A DNA stretch of 64,000 nucleotides, taken from contig NC_071355.1 in NCBI RefSeq assembly GCF_943734655.1, positions 218,737,527 through 218,801,526 of the forward strand, written 5' to 3'. The position numbers and the translations under genes are program-made. Below are positions 45,501-57,254 of this stretch, piece by piece; position 1 is the stretch's first letter, and each line of letters starts with the position of its first letter. This DNA is from Sabethes cyaneus (taxonomy: Eukaryota; Arthropoda; Insecta; Diptera; Culicidae). A model generated the notes under the pieces. It worked only from the letters and a program-made list of their open reading frames with translations, did not search any database and had not been told where the DNA came from.

Positions 45501-47180
45501 GATGGAATATTACTAGGAACCATCCTTCCCGAATTGGTCGGTCCACAGTTAGTGAAAGCCCGGCTGCTACCTACTTACTCCAAAAAGGAGTGAGTCGGAC
45601 GAAAGCTTCGCTTCGGAGGACGAAAGATGATGACGCGATATTTTTCAAGCAGATTAATAAGAGCCGTATTCTTAAGTCCACTTGGAAGCAGCAGCAGGAC
45701 ACTTGGCTGCTATTTCTCGTAAAATTTACATTTGATCTTGTTTCGCTTCGACTGAGAGTAATGTTGTAAGGATCCATTTCCTGAATAAACGATTAAACAG
45801 CACGAGCACGATTCGTAATGGCACTTCAAAGTGTTGAGAGGTAAATATTTCAATATGATTTCTTTCTTTGTGCACTGTGTGAGTCATATAACGTCGAGTG
45901 GCGTGAAGAAAAAAGCACGAAAAGCTCTGAGCTCTCAGAAATAATTTCACCCAACTGTCTCACTCGATTGTACTCGACTTGCTTCTAAAGCATTCTCGAA
46001 GTCTTCTAGGTAGATGCACCAGAAAATTATCTCTTAGTAAAACTCGAAAGCTGCTGCAGTAAATTTTCCCCTAAGAAAATAATCGTCGGGTTGGAAAATC
46101 TTTCACCGGCGAACTGGATAGAACGTGTCGGCGTCGTCGCCGCAGCAGCTTAGATATAAAAAGTATAAAATTTTACGCGAATTTAATTCATCTTGACGCC
46201 AGTTTCCGGTGTAAGATAAGTTTGAAGAGTGCCAACCTGGTACTCGAGATGATCGACTGGGACTGTGAGTGACAAGAAAAGCTAACTCAACAGTGAAGAA
46301 ACTCATCCCACGCACATTGCACCGATTTAGATTAAGTTGGTTAAGTTGCGTTCACCGGATCCGGTCCTACTTGTGCGGTTTCCCTCAGTTTACACGATAA
46401 ATAAATGACGGACCGGTTTTGATGTGTTAAAGATTTCCTCTCTGCCTCTCTTTTTACCACCCAATCCAATGCGCAGCCGAAACTCAAACGGAACGAACAA
46501 TTCACCGAAAATATCTTTTTGATTAATTTGGAAAGTTTCCTCCTCGGTAGCTTTAATTTCCTGTGCACATCTGTGCAGGTGAGGTTTGTTCTTCAAAGAT
46601 GAAACTAAGAACTCTTCAAAGTTTTTCTCAACCGGGACGAACTGTTGGTCGCCTCTTGCCTCTTCACTCGCTGCCATTCCCATCGGGGATTGAGGAAATC
46701 GCTCCCGTAGCTGCTATCGGGAAGACAGGCAAAAGGATTCGGGCGATTTTTCTTCGACAGGAAAGTTTTCACTGACATTTACATATTTCACGTCTGGATG
46801 TTATGCCGACAATACGGGCTTGTTGTCGGAAACTCTGTGTGCGGGTACTCGTCGTGTGAGTTTAATTGAAGCAAAACTAATTAATTGTCACCGTCTGATC
46901 ACAGAACAGCTGCTGAGGAAAATAAAAAATGTGTCGAGAATATTGTCAGCGTGTGGCACTGTAACCTGATTTGTTTGCATGTTTAATTTTAAAAGTACCT
47001 TTCGTTATTGGCGTTAAGCTGATTTTATAGAATTGTAGAATTTTTTATAAATTATTAACTTTTAACTTCTACATAATAGAATAGAAATATTCAATAATGT
47101 ACCATCTGCTTATGAAGGTAGTGGCGATATTATTTAAAAATACCCGAATAATTCTGATGCAGATAACAAAGAACCATTAC
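42531..47180. other. Long noncoding stretch, nothing recognised
   Basis: About 4.6 kb without a defended gene. Small features: a 23-bp direct repeat (TTCAATATTCTCCTAAAGACAAC) twice at about 44103-44160, a CGGCGCGGCGCGGCG patch near 44521, and a T-rich segment at 45270-45350. Open frames up to about 126 codons have no motif I know. Host intron or intergenic DNA is possible. Confidence 0.5.
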
Positions 47181-47185
47181 AGTCA

Positions 47186-47400
47186 GCCTTCCTTTGTGAA
47201 TGTCCTAACTGTTTTTTCTGGTTCCACACACTTTCGTTGATTAAAAATTCGATCGTTGTCAAAATTTGTTACTTCTGGCGCTGCAGGAAGGTAATTGACC
47301 TCGGAAGAACTGCCCAGCAAGAAATGATTTGGCTTCAGTACCTCTTGGTTTGAAGCCTCACGTTTGGCCCTGAGGTACGACGTCCGACACTGGTCCAAAA
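47186..47400 (-). pseudogene. BEL/Pao-type polyprotein C-terminal relic
   Basis: Minus strand, 71 codons: EVLKPNHFLLGSSSEVNYLP resembles the L-TP-NHFLLG segment just after the integrase core in BEL/Pao elements, followed by nonconserved sequence. No LTR or other pol domain was seen nearby. Short and isolated; could also be from another LTR group. Confidence 0.5.
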
Positions 47401-47559
47401 AGTCTAAGAAAGACTGTCAGAATCAATAAGAGCACCAGCCTCGCAATTGTCCTGCACACTAATGCACAAGTCAAATCCGTCGATATCCAGTGCCTTGCTT
47501 TGCCACTTGATCAGCTAACACAAAAGCTATGAAGGTGAGTCTCCAAGGTCTGCGACCTG

Positions 47560-48540
47560 CTTCCTGACTTTCCCCAGTATGTCTCCGGGACCAAGAAGTA
47601 CGTGGTTGCTGGCAGGTAACGTGGAAATCCAAACGGTGTTGGTGCCGAGGTGGAGCTGGATGGGAAGCGATATGATGTAGTTGAGGAATTCATATACGTT
47701 GGTACGTTTATGACTTATGACAATAATGTAAGTTGCGAAGTGAAACAACGAATTGCAGCCGCGGATCGGACTGGCTACGGATAACGTAACAAGCTGAAGT
47801 CGTGTAGTCTGCTCAAAGCTGGTGCTCTGCAGAACATTAATTCTTCCGGTGGCCCTGTACGGACATAAATCATGAACGCTAAAGGATAGACCAAACCTCG
47901 TGATTTTAGTCATGACCCTGAAATGCGGTCAGGCATGTATTAATATTTTTTTGAAACGATGGTTATGTCTAACCGCATTTCCAGGTCATGACTAAAATCA
48001 CGAGGTTTGGTCTATTTTCACAGGAACGGGGCCTTCCCCCGAAACCCCGCGCTGAGAAACGCGGCTAACACGCTGGCGGACGAACAGCATTCACACGCAG
48101 TACCTTGTAAGTCGCAAGAGCCTGCCTAGTGTCCTCGTCCCGCCTGCCTTTCCATTCTTTCCCCTCCATTCTCAAAAAATCCTTCTTCATTACTTTCCCT
48201 TACCGTCCCTTCATCAATTGTAGAACCATCGTTTCAAAAAAATATCGCTAAAGGATGCTGACCGACGAGTGCATGGGGTTTTTGAACGTAAAATTCTGCG
48301 CTCAATACTTGGCGACAAAGTGGAAAGTGTGGTGCAGATGCATGTGAGTGAAGGCAGTACAATGTGGCAGGCTGCGGTGGGCTGGGCACGTGGCCAACAT
48401 GCCCGACGAAAAAGTAGCCAAAACTATTTTAGCAAAGAACCAGGAAGACACCATTGACTTCGAGGCAGAGCCCGCACCCGATGGATGTGTGCTGTCGTGG
48501 ACGACAGAAGCAGCAAAAGTAGTTTTGGTGGTGTATTGAT
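47560..48540 (+). pseudogene. RTE-type LINE 3' fragment, split by a retroposon
   Basis: Plus strand. 47590-47700 gives GNPNGVGAEVELDGKRYDVVEEFIYVGT, and 47710-47880 gives NNVSCEVKQRIAAADR and a decayed LYGH region. The gene resumes after 48256: RVHGVFERKILRSILGDKV, then HVANMPDEKVAKTILAK near 48380-48450. It resembles the copy at 37001 more than the one at 48819. RT motifs A-C are absent. Nonfunctional. Confidence 0.85.
47888..48245 (+). mobile_element. 358-bp short retroposon with 11-bp target duplication and inverted 5' part
   Basis: Flanked by CGCTAAAGGAT at 47877-47887 and 48246-48256. The 3' end is CCATCGTTTCAAAAAAATAT, A-rich. The 5' portion is a foldback: 47888-47929 and 47972-48013 are inverted copies (AGACCAAACCTCGTGATTTT...). 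The loop holds an inverted copy of the 3' tail (AATATTTTTTTGAAACGATGGTT). The body includes CCGCGCTGAGAAACGCGG, a potential hairpin. An 11-bp duplication plus an A-rich end shows LINE-type retroposition. No open frame and no clear polymerase III boxes; family unknown. Confidence 0.82.
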
Positions 48541-48559
48541 TGGCATTGCTCAATAGTTC

Positions 48560-48818
48560 CCTAGTTCTCTGGTCAATTTAAGACATGAAAATGGCCTCGA
48601 ACAAGTCTGTGTTTCTGCTATTATCAAAGGCATGCTGCATGTTTTTGCTTGCTGCAGTTTACATCCCACCTGACAGAAGTAAGGTTGTCAAGTTTATCGA
48701 CGAGCATATCCTCTCAATCCGTGAGTTATAACCAACCGTAAGCCGTCTTAGTTCAATGGAGAGGATGGAGTACAGTACGACAATTCTCTACTATTTCCAG
48801 CTACTAATGCTGTTGTGG
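48560..48818. other. Spacer between two RTE copies
   Basis: No recognised feature. The right edge carries TGCTGTTGTGG (48808-48818), a possible 2-mismatch partner of TGCTGCTATGG just past 51681, hence a candidate target duplication of the next element. Confidence 0.5.
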
Positions 48819-49106
48819 CTGGTAAACGGCTTGGCAATGCGTACCATCGGTGCCTTGTGCACTGGGCATAAAATAGACCCCACAGTGGTTCACAGCCTCT
48901 TACCTAGCAACTCCTACCCCTACCTCCTCGTGGTACCAGCCGGGATACGAGCAACCTCGGTGGAGATCGGGTAACCAACCCCGGTGGAAACCAAGGTCGT
49001 ATGCTGACATGGGAGGATGGCTCCTTCGAGCTACGTTGGCCCTCCGGCGATACTGTGGGGTTGGTTGCGGGCTTTGCAAGTCTGAACCACTAAAAAAACC
49101 AAAGCA

Positions 49107-50144
49107 ATGGACTCCGTAAGTAATAATAATAACTCTAATCGGAACAATCGGCAAAGACCCAGGCGACGAAAACGGACTAACGATTGGAAATTAGGAACAT
49201 GGAACTGTCGGTCTCTAAATTTCTTCGGATGTACTCAAGTGCTTTCTAAAGAAGTGAAGAGCCACAAGTTCGACATCGTAGCGCTGCAGGAGGTATGCTG
49301 GAAAGAAACGATGGTACGTACGTATAGAGATGGTCATACCATCTACCAGAGCTGCGGCAATACACACGAGCTGAGCACAGCTTTTATAGTGAAGGGCGAG
49401 ATGCAGAAGCGGGTGATCGGGTGGTGGCCGATCAACCCCCGAATGTGCAGATTAAGAATCAAGGGTCGATTCTTCAATATGAGCAAAATTAACGTGCACA
49501 GCCCTCACCTCGGAAGTACCGATGATGACAAAGACGAATTCTACACGCAGTTGGAGCGTGAATACGACCGCTGCCCAAGACATGATGTCAAAATTATCAT
49601 CGGAAACTGTAATGCTCAGGTTGGTCAGGAGGAGGAATTCAAACCGGTGATTGGACGGTTCAGCGCCCACCCGCAAACGAATGAAAACGGCCTAAGACTT
49701 GTCTACTTCGCCGCCTCCAAGAACATGGCCATACGTAGTACCTTCTTCTAGCATAACCTCTACCATCGGTACACCTGGAGATCACCCAACCAGACAGAAT
49801 CACAAATCGACCACGTTCTGATAGATGGTCGGCACTTTTCAGACATTATCGACGTCAGAACCTATCCGGGCGCTAGCTTTGATTCGGATCACTACCTAGT
49901 GATGGTAAGGATACGTCAAAAACTATCTGTTGTGAACAACATACGATACCGCCGCCCGCCACGGTATAATCTAGCGCGACTGAAGCAACCGGAGGTCGCC
50001 GAAAACTACGCGTTATCTCTCGAAACCGTGCTGCCGGAAGAGGGTGAGCTGGATGAAGCCCCTCTTGAGCGGATAGCGATGATAGCGGAGGAAGTGACCA
50101 CATTGGTGCAGCGAGCGACGAAGATGTGCCAGCCCCATCGATAA
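49107..50144 (+). pseudogene. RTE endonuclease domain (first frame)
   Basis: ATG at 49107 gives MDSVSNNNNSNRNNRQ and a basic stretch, then the endonuclease: KLGTWNCRSLN (Asn), ALQEVCWKE (catalytic Glu), KINVHSPH, IIIGNCNAQVG where GDxNA is expected (Asp to Asn, catalytic residue lost), an in-frame TAG at 49749 after STFF, then SQIDHVLIDGRHF and SDHYLVMVRI (Asp-His intact), PRYNLARLKQPEV. The frame ends at 50144, where a frameshift near 50130 moves on to the RT frame. This domain would nick target DNA for target-primed reverse transcription. Confidence 0.9.
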
Positions 50145-51658
50145 GGGAAGTTATGGAAGCCATCCAGCGGCTGAAGAACAACAAAGCAGCGAGAAAGGAT
50201 GGCATTGGTGCGGAACTTATTAAAATGAGCCCGGACAAGTTGGCCGGCTGTCTGCATCAACTGATTGTCAAGATTTGGGATACGGAACGACTACCGGAGG
50301 AGTGGAAAGACGGGGTTATCTGCGCTATCTACAAGAAAGGTGATAAGCTGTGAGATTGTGAGAACTACCGAGCCATCACTATCCTGAATGCCGCCTACAA
50401 AGTGCTGTCCCAAGTCCTCTTTCATCGACTATCGCCACTAGCCAATAGATTTGTGGGAAGTTACCAGGCCAGCTTCATGGAGGGTCGGTCTACAACGGAC
50501 CAAATCTTCACCCTGCGGCAGATTCTCCAGAAGTGCCGTGAATTCCGAGTCCCCACGCACCACCTGTTCATCGATTTCAAAGCCGCATATGATAGCATAA
50601 ACCGACAAGAGCTATAGAAAATTTTGGACGAAAACGGCTTTCCGGGTAAGCTTACTAGACTTATCATGGCTACGATGGATGAGATCCAGTGCTGTGTGAG
50701 AATCTCGGGTGGATTGTCGGACCCATTCGAATCTCGCAGGGGACTTCGACAAGGAGATGGTCTTTCCTGCCTGCTATTCAATATTGCGCTTGAAGGTGTT
50801 ATAAGGCGAGCGGCGATCGAAATGCGGGGCACGATTTTCAATAAATCCTGTCAATTTATCTGCTTTGCTGACGACGTGGATGCTGTCGGCAGAACATTTG
50901 AGGCGTTTCAGTACACCAGACTGAAACGCGAAGCAGAGAAGATTGGATTGAAGATAAATACGTCTAAAACGAAGTATATGCTGGCGGGCGGGACTGAGCG
51001 CGACAGGGCTCGCTTGGGCAGTACCGTGGTAATCGACGGGGATGAGTTCGAGGTAGTCGACGACTTCGTATACCTTGGCTCACTGGCAACAGAGGACAAC
51101 AATACCAGCCGTGAGATTAAAAGACGTATTATCAGCGGAAGTCGGGCCTACTACGGACTCCACAAACACTTGCGGTCGAACAATTTGAGCCCCCGTACAA
51201 AGTGCACACTGTACAAAACGCTAATTAGACCGGTTGTCCTCTACGGGCACGAAACGTGGACACTGCTAGAAGAGGACCTACGAGCACTCGGAGTTTTCGA
51301 ACGGCGGGTGCTAAGAACCATCTATGGCGGAGTGCAAGAGAACGGTGTATGGAGGCGAAGAATGAACCACGAGCTCTCGCGTCTCTACGGCGAACCAAGT
51401 ATTCAGAAAGTGGTTAAAGCTGGACGGATACGTTGGGCAGGACATGTTGCTAGAATGCCGGACAACTATCCTGCAAAAATGGTTTTTGGCATCAAATCCG
51501 GTAGGAACAAGACAAAGAGGGGCACAGCGAGCGAGGTGGCAAGACCAGGTGGAGCGAGATCTGGCGAGCACTGGGTGCCCGCGGAACTGGAGATCAATTG
51601 CCATGGACCGAAACAGGTGGAGAAATTATACTGCGCAGGCCATGTCGTAAGATGTTAG
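50126..51658 (+). pseudogene. RTE reverse transcriptase (second frame), two nonsense codons
   Basis: One frame through the whole region, with TGA at about 50351 and TAG at 50615 (probably a former Trp codon). Order: APSIREVMEAIQRLKNNKAA, GIGAELIKMSPDKL, LPEEWKDGVI, FMEGRSTTDQIFTLRQIL, motif A LFIDFKAAYDSINR, GFPGKLTRLIMATMDE, motif B RRGLRQGDGLSCLLFNIALE, motif C ICFADDVDAVG, NTSKTKYMLAGG, EVVDDFVYLGSLAT, VVLYGHETWTL, RRMNHELSRLYGEP, GRIRWAGHVARMPDN. The catalytic Asp residues of A and C are intact. Near 51510 the frame shifts; the native C-terminus (RARWQDQVERDLASTG, AMDRNRWRNYTAQAM) is in the frame of 51444-51650. Confidence 0.92.
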
Positions 51659-51744
51659 GCCAATTAAGTAAGTAAGTAAGTGCTGCTATGGTCGATAGAG
51701 TTGAATTACTGCACTTGAAACAAGTAAATTCACGGCGTAATTAC

Positions 51745-52870
51745 CTCGGATGAATACTAGACTTCGTTTACTGCCTTCATGGGTATTATTTTTTGTCGTT
51801 AGTGGTATAATTCTGAACAGCACCAAAAACTATATATCAGTAGACCAGCATGGTTTTATATCGGGTCGTTCTGTGCCGACTAATTTGATGGATTTCACTA
51901 GTACCTACTTGGATCTTACTTGGATTAGATGGAAACGGAAACTCAAATTGACGCTATGTAGACAAATATTAAGGCCGCTTTCGATACAGTAAACCATCGA
52001 ATACTCTTGTACCAGTTCTCTAAACATGGTGTATCTGATAGATTGACTTCATGGCTGAGCACATATCTTACAAACCGTACTTTACGTGTTAAGCTGGATC
52101 CCAGAGTTTCAAGACCATTCAGTTTTGGTGTTCCACAAGGCAGAAACCTGGGGCCTTTGCTATTCGCCTTGTACTTCAACAACATTTTTATTCAACTCGA
52201 TTCCAGATGCGCACTGGTATATGCCGATAATTTAATGCTCTATCTCGTTGTGAAATCTATTGCCATTTCCGATTTCAAGCGCTGTTGGACACTTTTACTG
52301 ACTGGTTAATATAAACAAGCTCACAATAAGCATTACCAAATGTGTGGTTATAACATTTCATCGATGTAATGTGCCAATCTCCTATGATGGCCATATAAAC
52401 GGAGCTATACTCGGGCGTCTATTCACGGCGATCAGATCAGCGATCTTGGAGTTCTGTTGGATAACAAGCTAACGTTCAACAAATATTATACTGCTGCAAT
52501 CTATAGAACGTGGCATCAACTTGGATTCATCACAAAAATTTCCCTAGGTTTCACAGATCCCCATTGCTTGAAGGTATTGTTCTGCGCAATAATATGTCCA
52601 ATATTTGAAAATGCCTGTATCAATAACTTACCTATTATATGTTCTGCTCTATTAAAGTTATTATCATAACACTTCATACATTCATACATTTACCGTCTAT
52701 CATGCTAATGCATCATGACTTATGCTATAAGAAACGAGCTCTGCGATTGATGATGAATGATATTATATTATATGTACATTGTAAGTCTAACAGTAAACCA
52801 TTTCGAAAGAAAAGATTAAGGTATTTTAAAAATTATTGTTTCTTATTTATACAAAATCGATCTATCTAAA
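51745..52870 (+). pseudogene. CR1/Jockey-type reverse transcriptase relic
   Basis: Plus strand. VDQHGFISGRSVPTNLMDF lies at about 51840-51900. After a frameshift comes KHGVSDRLTSWLSTYLTNRT, then FGVPQGRNLGPLLFALYFNN (motif B), ALVYADNLMLYLVV, where the catalytic YADD is changed to YADN, then RTWHQLGFITKISLGFTDPHC at about 52510-52570. Paralogue of 20560-21300, longer on the 5' side and more decayed. It starts about 65 bp after the RTE tail. Confidence 0.87.
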
Positions 52871-52874
52871 CTTC

Positions 52875-55600
52875 TTTTTCAAGCAAAACACTAATTCTTA
52901 CTCATGAATTACTGTCACGGTAAAACAATTACCATTTCTACATCTTCCCTCATATAGCATCCAACCATGTCCCCGATTGCGCTCTGAAAAGAAAAACCGA
53001 TTGTGAGAAAAAAGCATACCGAACCGAGTCCCTTCCAACGTCTTTCTTTAAAATCTAATCGTGCATGTAATCAAATTTAATAATTTTGTGTCGAAAATTT
53101 ATGTGATAGATAAAATTTTATAGACTACCAACCAGCGGCTCCCGCCACTATAAAAAGGTCTCCTTATCTCGACAAATTTGTAGTGCCACACACTCTCCTT
53201 CTTGTTCTGCTATCTATTTCCCGGGGCAGCTTTCTCAATCAGTTTCCTTTACCCGCTATGCTCCGTCGAAAGTGCCTATATCTGAGATCTTCCCTTGAAG
53301 CGGTGTTTTTTCTTCCTCTACTGCTATCGGAGCTATTTCGTGTGGGGTTGATATATCTCTGTATCTCTCTTCTAGAAGACTTTAGCTCGATATCCACCAC
53401 ACTGCTGTGAAACCATCGGTATGGTTCCTTCACGAGGCATACCATATTTCTTATTATGGTGAGCTCATAAAAACATTCGCCGACAGCAGCACTGAAAAGC
53501 AGAAAAAAATATCGAAAAGATCAGCTTAAACTTTCAGAAATCAAATTTATCGTTGTCAACAGCTACTGTATCGCTGCCGTTTGTATTATTAAACCCTCTT
53601 ACTTTTTTCATGTGGTGATAACTCAAATGATATTTTAGTACCTGAATGATATGATTTATAACATTGTGGAATAGTTGAATTGCGTAAAAATCAAAACAAT
53701 ATGTTGACGATTTACTTTTTACTGTTCTGTTCTCTTTTACTTATCAACTGGTGCTAATTGTAAGGACATTCAATCTAAAATTAAAATACAAACGCTGTCG
53801 CTTTTGGTTCGGATGTCGTCACTTCACCTAATTCACCCGCTATTACCTACTGGCTCTCCTACATGGTTAAAAGCTCCAGCTAATTTCATATGCTATTCCA
53901 ACTTCTCAACCGTCAATTGTGTTCGTCGCTCACTACATTCCGCATAATTGTAGTCCTATTTGCATTTGACGAAAACACCAACGCTAAGCGCAGTTCGCTG
54001 TTAGCAGCACCCGTTTAGAACATTACACTCCATGCTGCTACGTGTCGTTGCCGATAGCATTTGCCATCCAAAATAATTAACATCATTATATCAACACAAA
54101 GTAGTTGAAATTCAAAACCTCTGCCACTTTGCCATCGTGTTATCTCGAGCAGACACGTATCACTCTTGCCGGAAAGCAACAGGAACATGCGTTTTGAAAG
54201 TTCCCCCGGAGCAATGTCGAAAGAAATGATCGCAACCTACAGAATAGAAAACGGCTTCGCTCTCACTCTGGTTCGGTAGTGGCTCACCCCCGAAGGAATT
54301 CCAGCCAACCACATATTCTCCGCTACCTAGTGAAGCTTTTGATAGGAAACCAACGTTCCGTCCCGGCGAAGAAGAACCGATAGTGAATGCGCTGATCCAG
54401 AATAGATATACGTGGGAAACCCAGCCAGCAAAGGGATATATAATTTAAATAATTAATAACAATAGCTAAAACTTGTTCGTACGGAAACTTACACCTAGCT
54501 TCCAACAGGAATTATTTGAATACGGCATCAAGGTTTCCCGCTCCTGCCTGCTATTTATGTAACTTTACTGGGTCCAATGCAGGACCAACCAGGAACTCGC
54601 TGCTGGCTGTAAGGTTGCTCGCATTTACCATATTCGACAGGATGCTCCCAAGGGCAGCGTTGACGTCGTCGCTCGTCGTCTGAGAACGGCAACTTACCGG
54701 CTCTGACGGTCGTTCAAACCAGCTAAGAAGCTATCCCGTTTGCGCGAGTTATTCTATTTTCGGGTTTATAACCTTGCTGGCTGCAACTAAACCAGCCATT
54801 TTCGAACTGCCAGCCGATGACTGACTTCCAGCCAGGGATGGCAGTAGATTTGATTGAGAGCCAACATAAAAGTTTTATTGCCAAGAAATATAACGGTAGA
54901 GTCGGGAGTTGGGTTTGAGATTTTTTCAACGATTCCCGCTGTATGCACTGCTTAAAGCGGGGAAATATATGTATCCTTAGTGCCTACTTTCGACTCGGTG
55001 AACATGAATGATAAATAATATTATATTGACATTGATATGAACTGTGTATATCTTAAGGATGTATAACACTGATGTCTGTTATATGGAAACAGAAGGCATA
55101 ATATCGTTCAGCAAACCTAGCAATAAAAACTAAAAACTTTTTCGGTGCCAGGAAATGTTGATTATCATTTATTTTATTCAGTTTTACGTACAAATGGGCA
55201 TGTTTGATTCCAAACAATCAAATTTAAAAAGAAAAAGAAAAAAGTATGTTTTTAACGAGAAAGCAAGAGATCAAATTAAAGTTATAAATCAAACCATGTA
55301 TTTGAATGGGTATATTAGACTATGATGAGAAGGTATGAGTAAATATTAGAATATAAAAAGTACAAGGGTCCATGCCTAGTGGCACGGGCGCAGACTTGAC
55401 GTAGGACTACGAATGTAGAGCAATTCATTTCCCAATGCTAAAGCCAGTGATTTTTGTACGAATTTCTTATATACATGCCCAAGTAGCGCATTTAAGTATT
55501 GTGTTCTTACCTGCGAGAAATTCATAATTTCAAATCTTCAGCTAATTTAAATGGTGGACCTGAAAAGGTTATGATGTTATGTTATGATGATGTTATGTGT
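52875..55600. other. Long noncoding stretch, nothing recognised
   Basis: No defended gene or RNA. 53140-53420 has CTCT-rich DNA with a short open frame. 54640-54720 is GC-richer with GACGTCGTCGCTCGTCGTC. Could be host intergenic DNA. Confidence 0.5.
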
Positions 55601-55614
55601 CGCAAGCTAGCTGC

Positions 55615-56240
55615 TTTCCGATGTGTCGCCAACCCAGCTAGCATTTTTATATGTATAAAAAAGTCAGCATTACGTACATATATGCATACTAATAAATCGT
55701 ATTTGATGCGGCAAAACTGGCGTATTCGTACTATTTTGGAGGCGATATACGTGATGAGGAATAAATATACGCGTTTCAGCTATATAAGCAACTATATACG
55801 ATAATATCCGATTAAGCCCGGCGCGATCCGTGCTACTATACGATTCTGTGTTGAATATCGTATGTGTGTCAGACTGTCATTATATACGACAGAAAATCAA
55901 CTTGGGCACACTTCAATAAGCATTAGTTACGATTTCGCGTTTATTAAGAGATATTTACGATAATTTTTGTACTTTGATATACGAGTTGGTGCTGGCTGGG
56001 AACCAAAGCCGCTGACCGAATGACGATGCGCACCGTAAGGCAAGCAATGTTTCAAATACAACCTTTAAAATGATGCCACGGATGCGACTCGAAAGCTGCC
56101 TGCCCGATGTGTCGCCAACCAAAGCCGCTGACCAAATGACGATAAGCAGCAAAAGGCAGGCAAGCAGAAGCAATGTTTCAAATACAACCTTTCCTGCCGA
56201 TGTGTCGCGACCGAAAACCGAATGACGATGCGCGGCAAAA
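55615..56240 (+). repeat. Tandem repeat (~90-116-bp units), carrying a MITE
   Basis: Units start CCGATGTGTCGCCAACCAAAGCCGCTGACC at about 55618 (interrupted), 56104 and 56197, with AATGACGATGCGC, GCAAAAGGCA and GCAATGTTTCAAATACAACCTTT in each. The first unit is broken by the element at 55633-56000; excising it gives a unit of about 116 bp. Confidence 0.8.
55633..56000. mobile_element. TIR element (family B), full copy inside a tandem repeat unit
   Basis: Ends CCCAGCTAGCATTTTTATA and the complement of CCCAGCCAGCACCAACTCG. 368 bp. The neighbouring repeat unit supplies the empty site: GTCGCCAACCAAAGCC, against GTCGCCAA-element-AACCAAAGCC here, which implies a 2-bp AA duplication at most a few bases long. 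Relatives at 19377-19626 and 21318-21592. No coding capacity. Confidence 0.78.
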
Positions 56241-56251
56241 GGTATAGCAGC

Positions 56252-56476
56252 CAGTGATGTCAACCTTCCAGACATTTGAGCATGCATAAATTTGGGACCC
56301 ACCAATTATTCCAGGTCCTGTGAATTCTGGTTTTACTAATGTTGCTTAACATTAAAGTACTCCACTAACTATTTTTGTTATACAAAAAATTAGACTGAGC
56401 AAATAAAACACTGCCAAGAAAATGATAGGGTCCCAAATTTATGCATGCACTAATGTCTGGAAGGTTGGCTTCGCTG
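56252..56476. mobile_element. 225-bp hAT-like MITE
   Basis: Ends CAGTGATGTCAACCTTCCAG and the complement of CAGCGAAGCCAACCTTCCAG; arms extend about 50 bp (GACATT.G.GCATGCATAAATTTGGGACCC). Flanked by TAGCAGC at 56245-56251 and 56477-56483, at least 7 bp of duplication; a mutated eighth base would fit hAT. No open frame. Confidence 0.8.
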
Positions 56477-56489
56477 TAGCAGCCAAAAC

Positions 56490-57250
56490 CATATCGCGTA
56501 AATTAAATACAATCATAAGTGAGCTTAATCCATAGCTCATCTCCTACATATTTCTGACATCCGTGCTAGGAAAGCATTGATGTGGGAAGACGAAAAAATG
56601 AAAATAATGAAATGATGAATAGTCTAATATTTTCTTAATTATTAAACGTCTGTTAGAGAAACATGTAATCTACTGTGTTGTAATGGATTTTTTGAAAAAT
56701 TTCCAATCGATTGATACCAATATCTCTAGAATCTATTGACGGATGACTAAGTTATAAGCGTGCAAATTATAACCACTTTTCGTTACATGTTTCCTTTTCA
56801 TTTTTCTAAAGTGCTCCCCCATATAGATAGACTAGAAATCAAAGACGTAATCGTACGTCAAAATGAAGTATTAGCGATTTATGGTGATATTAAGAGAAAT
56901 ACTCCTAAATCGCCAATTGAAGGGGTTAGGTACTAAAGGGTTAATTCACCTGATGGTGATAGCAACCTTTATTATATCATCTTACTTGTTATTTGAAGTA
57001 GAAATCGACACATCTTCGGAATACAATTCAACTGTCTGTTAACGGTATATTAGCTTAACAATTAATAAATGAATAAATATCACGAATCATAATACCTTTT
57101 ATAATAGCTCAAAATCAAGAAAATCGGTTCGATCGACCAGAAGTCGATATATTTAAAAAGAAAACTAGAAACGAAAAGGAGCGCAATCCGGACTAAGGCG
57201 AATATAGTAGATGGCGAACCAACGTAAGCCCGAAGGATAGTATGAAGCGG
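56490..57250. other. Spacer, nothing recognised
   Basis: No supported features. Confidence 0.5.
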
Positions 57251-57254
57251 AAGT

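Larger units (their letters stand above)
48819..51681 (+). mobile_element. Best-preserved RTE-type LINE copy
   Basis: Starts CTGGTAAACGGCTTGG, a start shared with the fragment at 17812. The leader has GGTACCAGCCGG and GTAACCAACCCCGG. It ends with TTAGGCCAATTAAGTAAGTAAGTAAG, the short tandem tail of RTE elements. About 2.86 kb. The gene inside needs only a few corrections. The possible target duplication is TGCTG(T/C)T(G/A)TGG. Confidence 0.88.

Noticed and set aside
51745..52870. Part of the RTE copy just upstream
   Set aside because: It lies beyond the AAGTAAG tail, has a YADN/YADD-type box and VDQHGF motif, and matches the 20560 fragment, so it is a different LINE clade.
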